A stretch of DNA of 64,000 nt from Sheuella amnicola (lineage in GTDB: Bacteria; Pseudomonadota; Gammaproteobacteria; Burkholderiales; Burkholderiaceae_B), in the NCBI RefSeq assembly GCF_010499255.1, contig NZ_JAAGRN010000005.1:283772-347771 (forward strand), given 5' to 3'. A program made the translations under genes and the position numbers. A model generated the notes under the pieces. That model was not told where the DNA came from. It saw only the letters and a list, made by a program, of their open reading frames with translations, and ran no database searches. How positions within the stretch are numbered: position 1 is the first letter of the stretch; every line of letters begins with the position of its first letter. Of the stretch, positions 63,874 to 64,000 are shown piece by piece.

Positions 63874-64000
63874 GTATGCGTCCGGCCAACCCATCTTGAC
63901 CATCTGCCTGCGGTGCAAGTTTGGCAGTGACGGTTTTCGAAGCGTATCAGATCGTCTGTGGTTGCCAGTTGTGTGGCAGCAGATCCGTGATCTGGCGATA
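63874..64000 (-). mobile_element. IS66-family element, one end (continues beyond window)
   Basis: The sequence starting GTATGCGTCCGG at 63874 matches the form of IS66-family terminal repeats (GTAAGCG-like). Seventy-odd bases further in lies the end of a minus-strand reading frame that resembles the C-terminus of IS66 TnpC. It interrupts the IS256-type transposase gene. Confidence 0.6.
63947..64000 (-). CDS. IS66-family transposase TnpC, C-terminal fragment (cut by window end)
   Basis: Seventeen codons and TGA (63949-63947) are visible. They read I-T-D-L-L-P-H-N-W-Q-P near the end, resembling the common TnpC ending in which a short basic stretch is followed by D-E-L-L-P-W/H. The short length limits certainty. 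Confidence 0.5.
   Translation of the reverse strand, partial: YRQITDLLPHNWQPQTI

Overview
The window is one continuous surface-glycan locus (O-antigen or capsule type) of a Gram-negative bacterium. The last 270 bases carry insertion-sequence debris. Family assignments, Wzm/Wzt-type ABC exporters, a WecA-type initiating transferase, a WaaL-type ligase and IS256/IS66 remnants fit a proteobacterium. Protein flavour and moderate G+C suggest a betaproteobacterium (Burkholderiales-like), but no taxonomic marker gene is present, so this is a weak inference. No tRNA, rRNA or CRISPR array was seen. Genes are packed tightly, with many ATGA or TAATG overlaps, so the locus reads as a few long transcription units.

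Layout: (1) 1-6224 holds an SGNH-hydrolase tail and three acyltransferase-3/SGNH fusions that would O-acylate a glycan. (2) 6221-10964 (minus) holds a GT-C-like membrane protein, a GT-A transferase, a DegT-type aminotransferase and an SDR epimerase. (3) 10969-19489 (minus) is visibly AT-rich: a GT-A/methyltransferase fusion, an FkbM methyltransferase, a first Wzm/Wzt exporter, a second methyltransferase and two GT-C-like proteins. The composition changes inside the last gene, at about 19.2 kb. (4) 19523-25157 (minus) holds a methyltransferase, two large membrane proteins and an SGNH protein. (5) 25243-26282 (plus) is a DPM1-like GT2 plus a DUF2304 protein. (6) 26271-42283 (minus) is a glycosyltransferase battery (GT2, GT4, three GT-A paralogues, a pair of unrecognised GT-B-like proteins) with asparagine synthetase, GDP-fucose synthase, a WecA-like initiator and a DUF5672 protein. 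(7) 42436-44505 (plus) is an O-antigen ligase/polymerase. (8) 44526-48779 (minus) is a GtrA/GtrB set plus UDP-xylose synthase and UDP-glucose dehydrogenase. (9) 48793-60778 contains two-domain GT4 WbpX-like, methyltransferase, Wzt, Wzm, ManC/WbpW, WbpY-like GT, Gmd, Rmd and WbpZ-like GT. This matches the gene content of the Pseudomonas A-band (common polysaccharide antigen) D-rhamnan cluster. (10) 60815-63693 is an SDR and a GMC-type FAD oxidoreductase. (11) 63730-64000 is the end of an IS256-family element interrupted by an IS66-family element.

How it could work together (inference): ManC and Gmd supply GDP-4-keto-6-deoxymannose. Rmd turns it into GDP-D-rhamnose and Fcl into GDP-L-fucose. 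Ugd and Uxs supply UDP-glucuronate and UDP-xylose. The three GT4 proteins around the second Wzm/Wzt would build a D-rhamnan on undecaprenyl phosphate, a methyltransferase may cap it, and the ABC exporter would move it out. The first Wzm/Wzt and the large GT battery probably serve a second glycan. GT-C-like membrane proteins, the DPM1-like GT2 and the Gtr genes suggest periplasmic side-branch decoration from polyprenyl-phosphate sugars, followed by O-acylation. No Wzx flippase or Wzz chain-length regulator was recognised, which fits ABC-exporter-dependent export.

Starts were chosen by reading upstream bases, and several differ from the longest frame. Composition statements are by eye.
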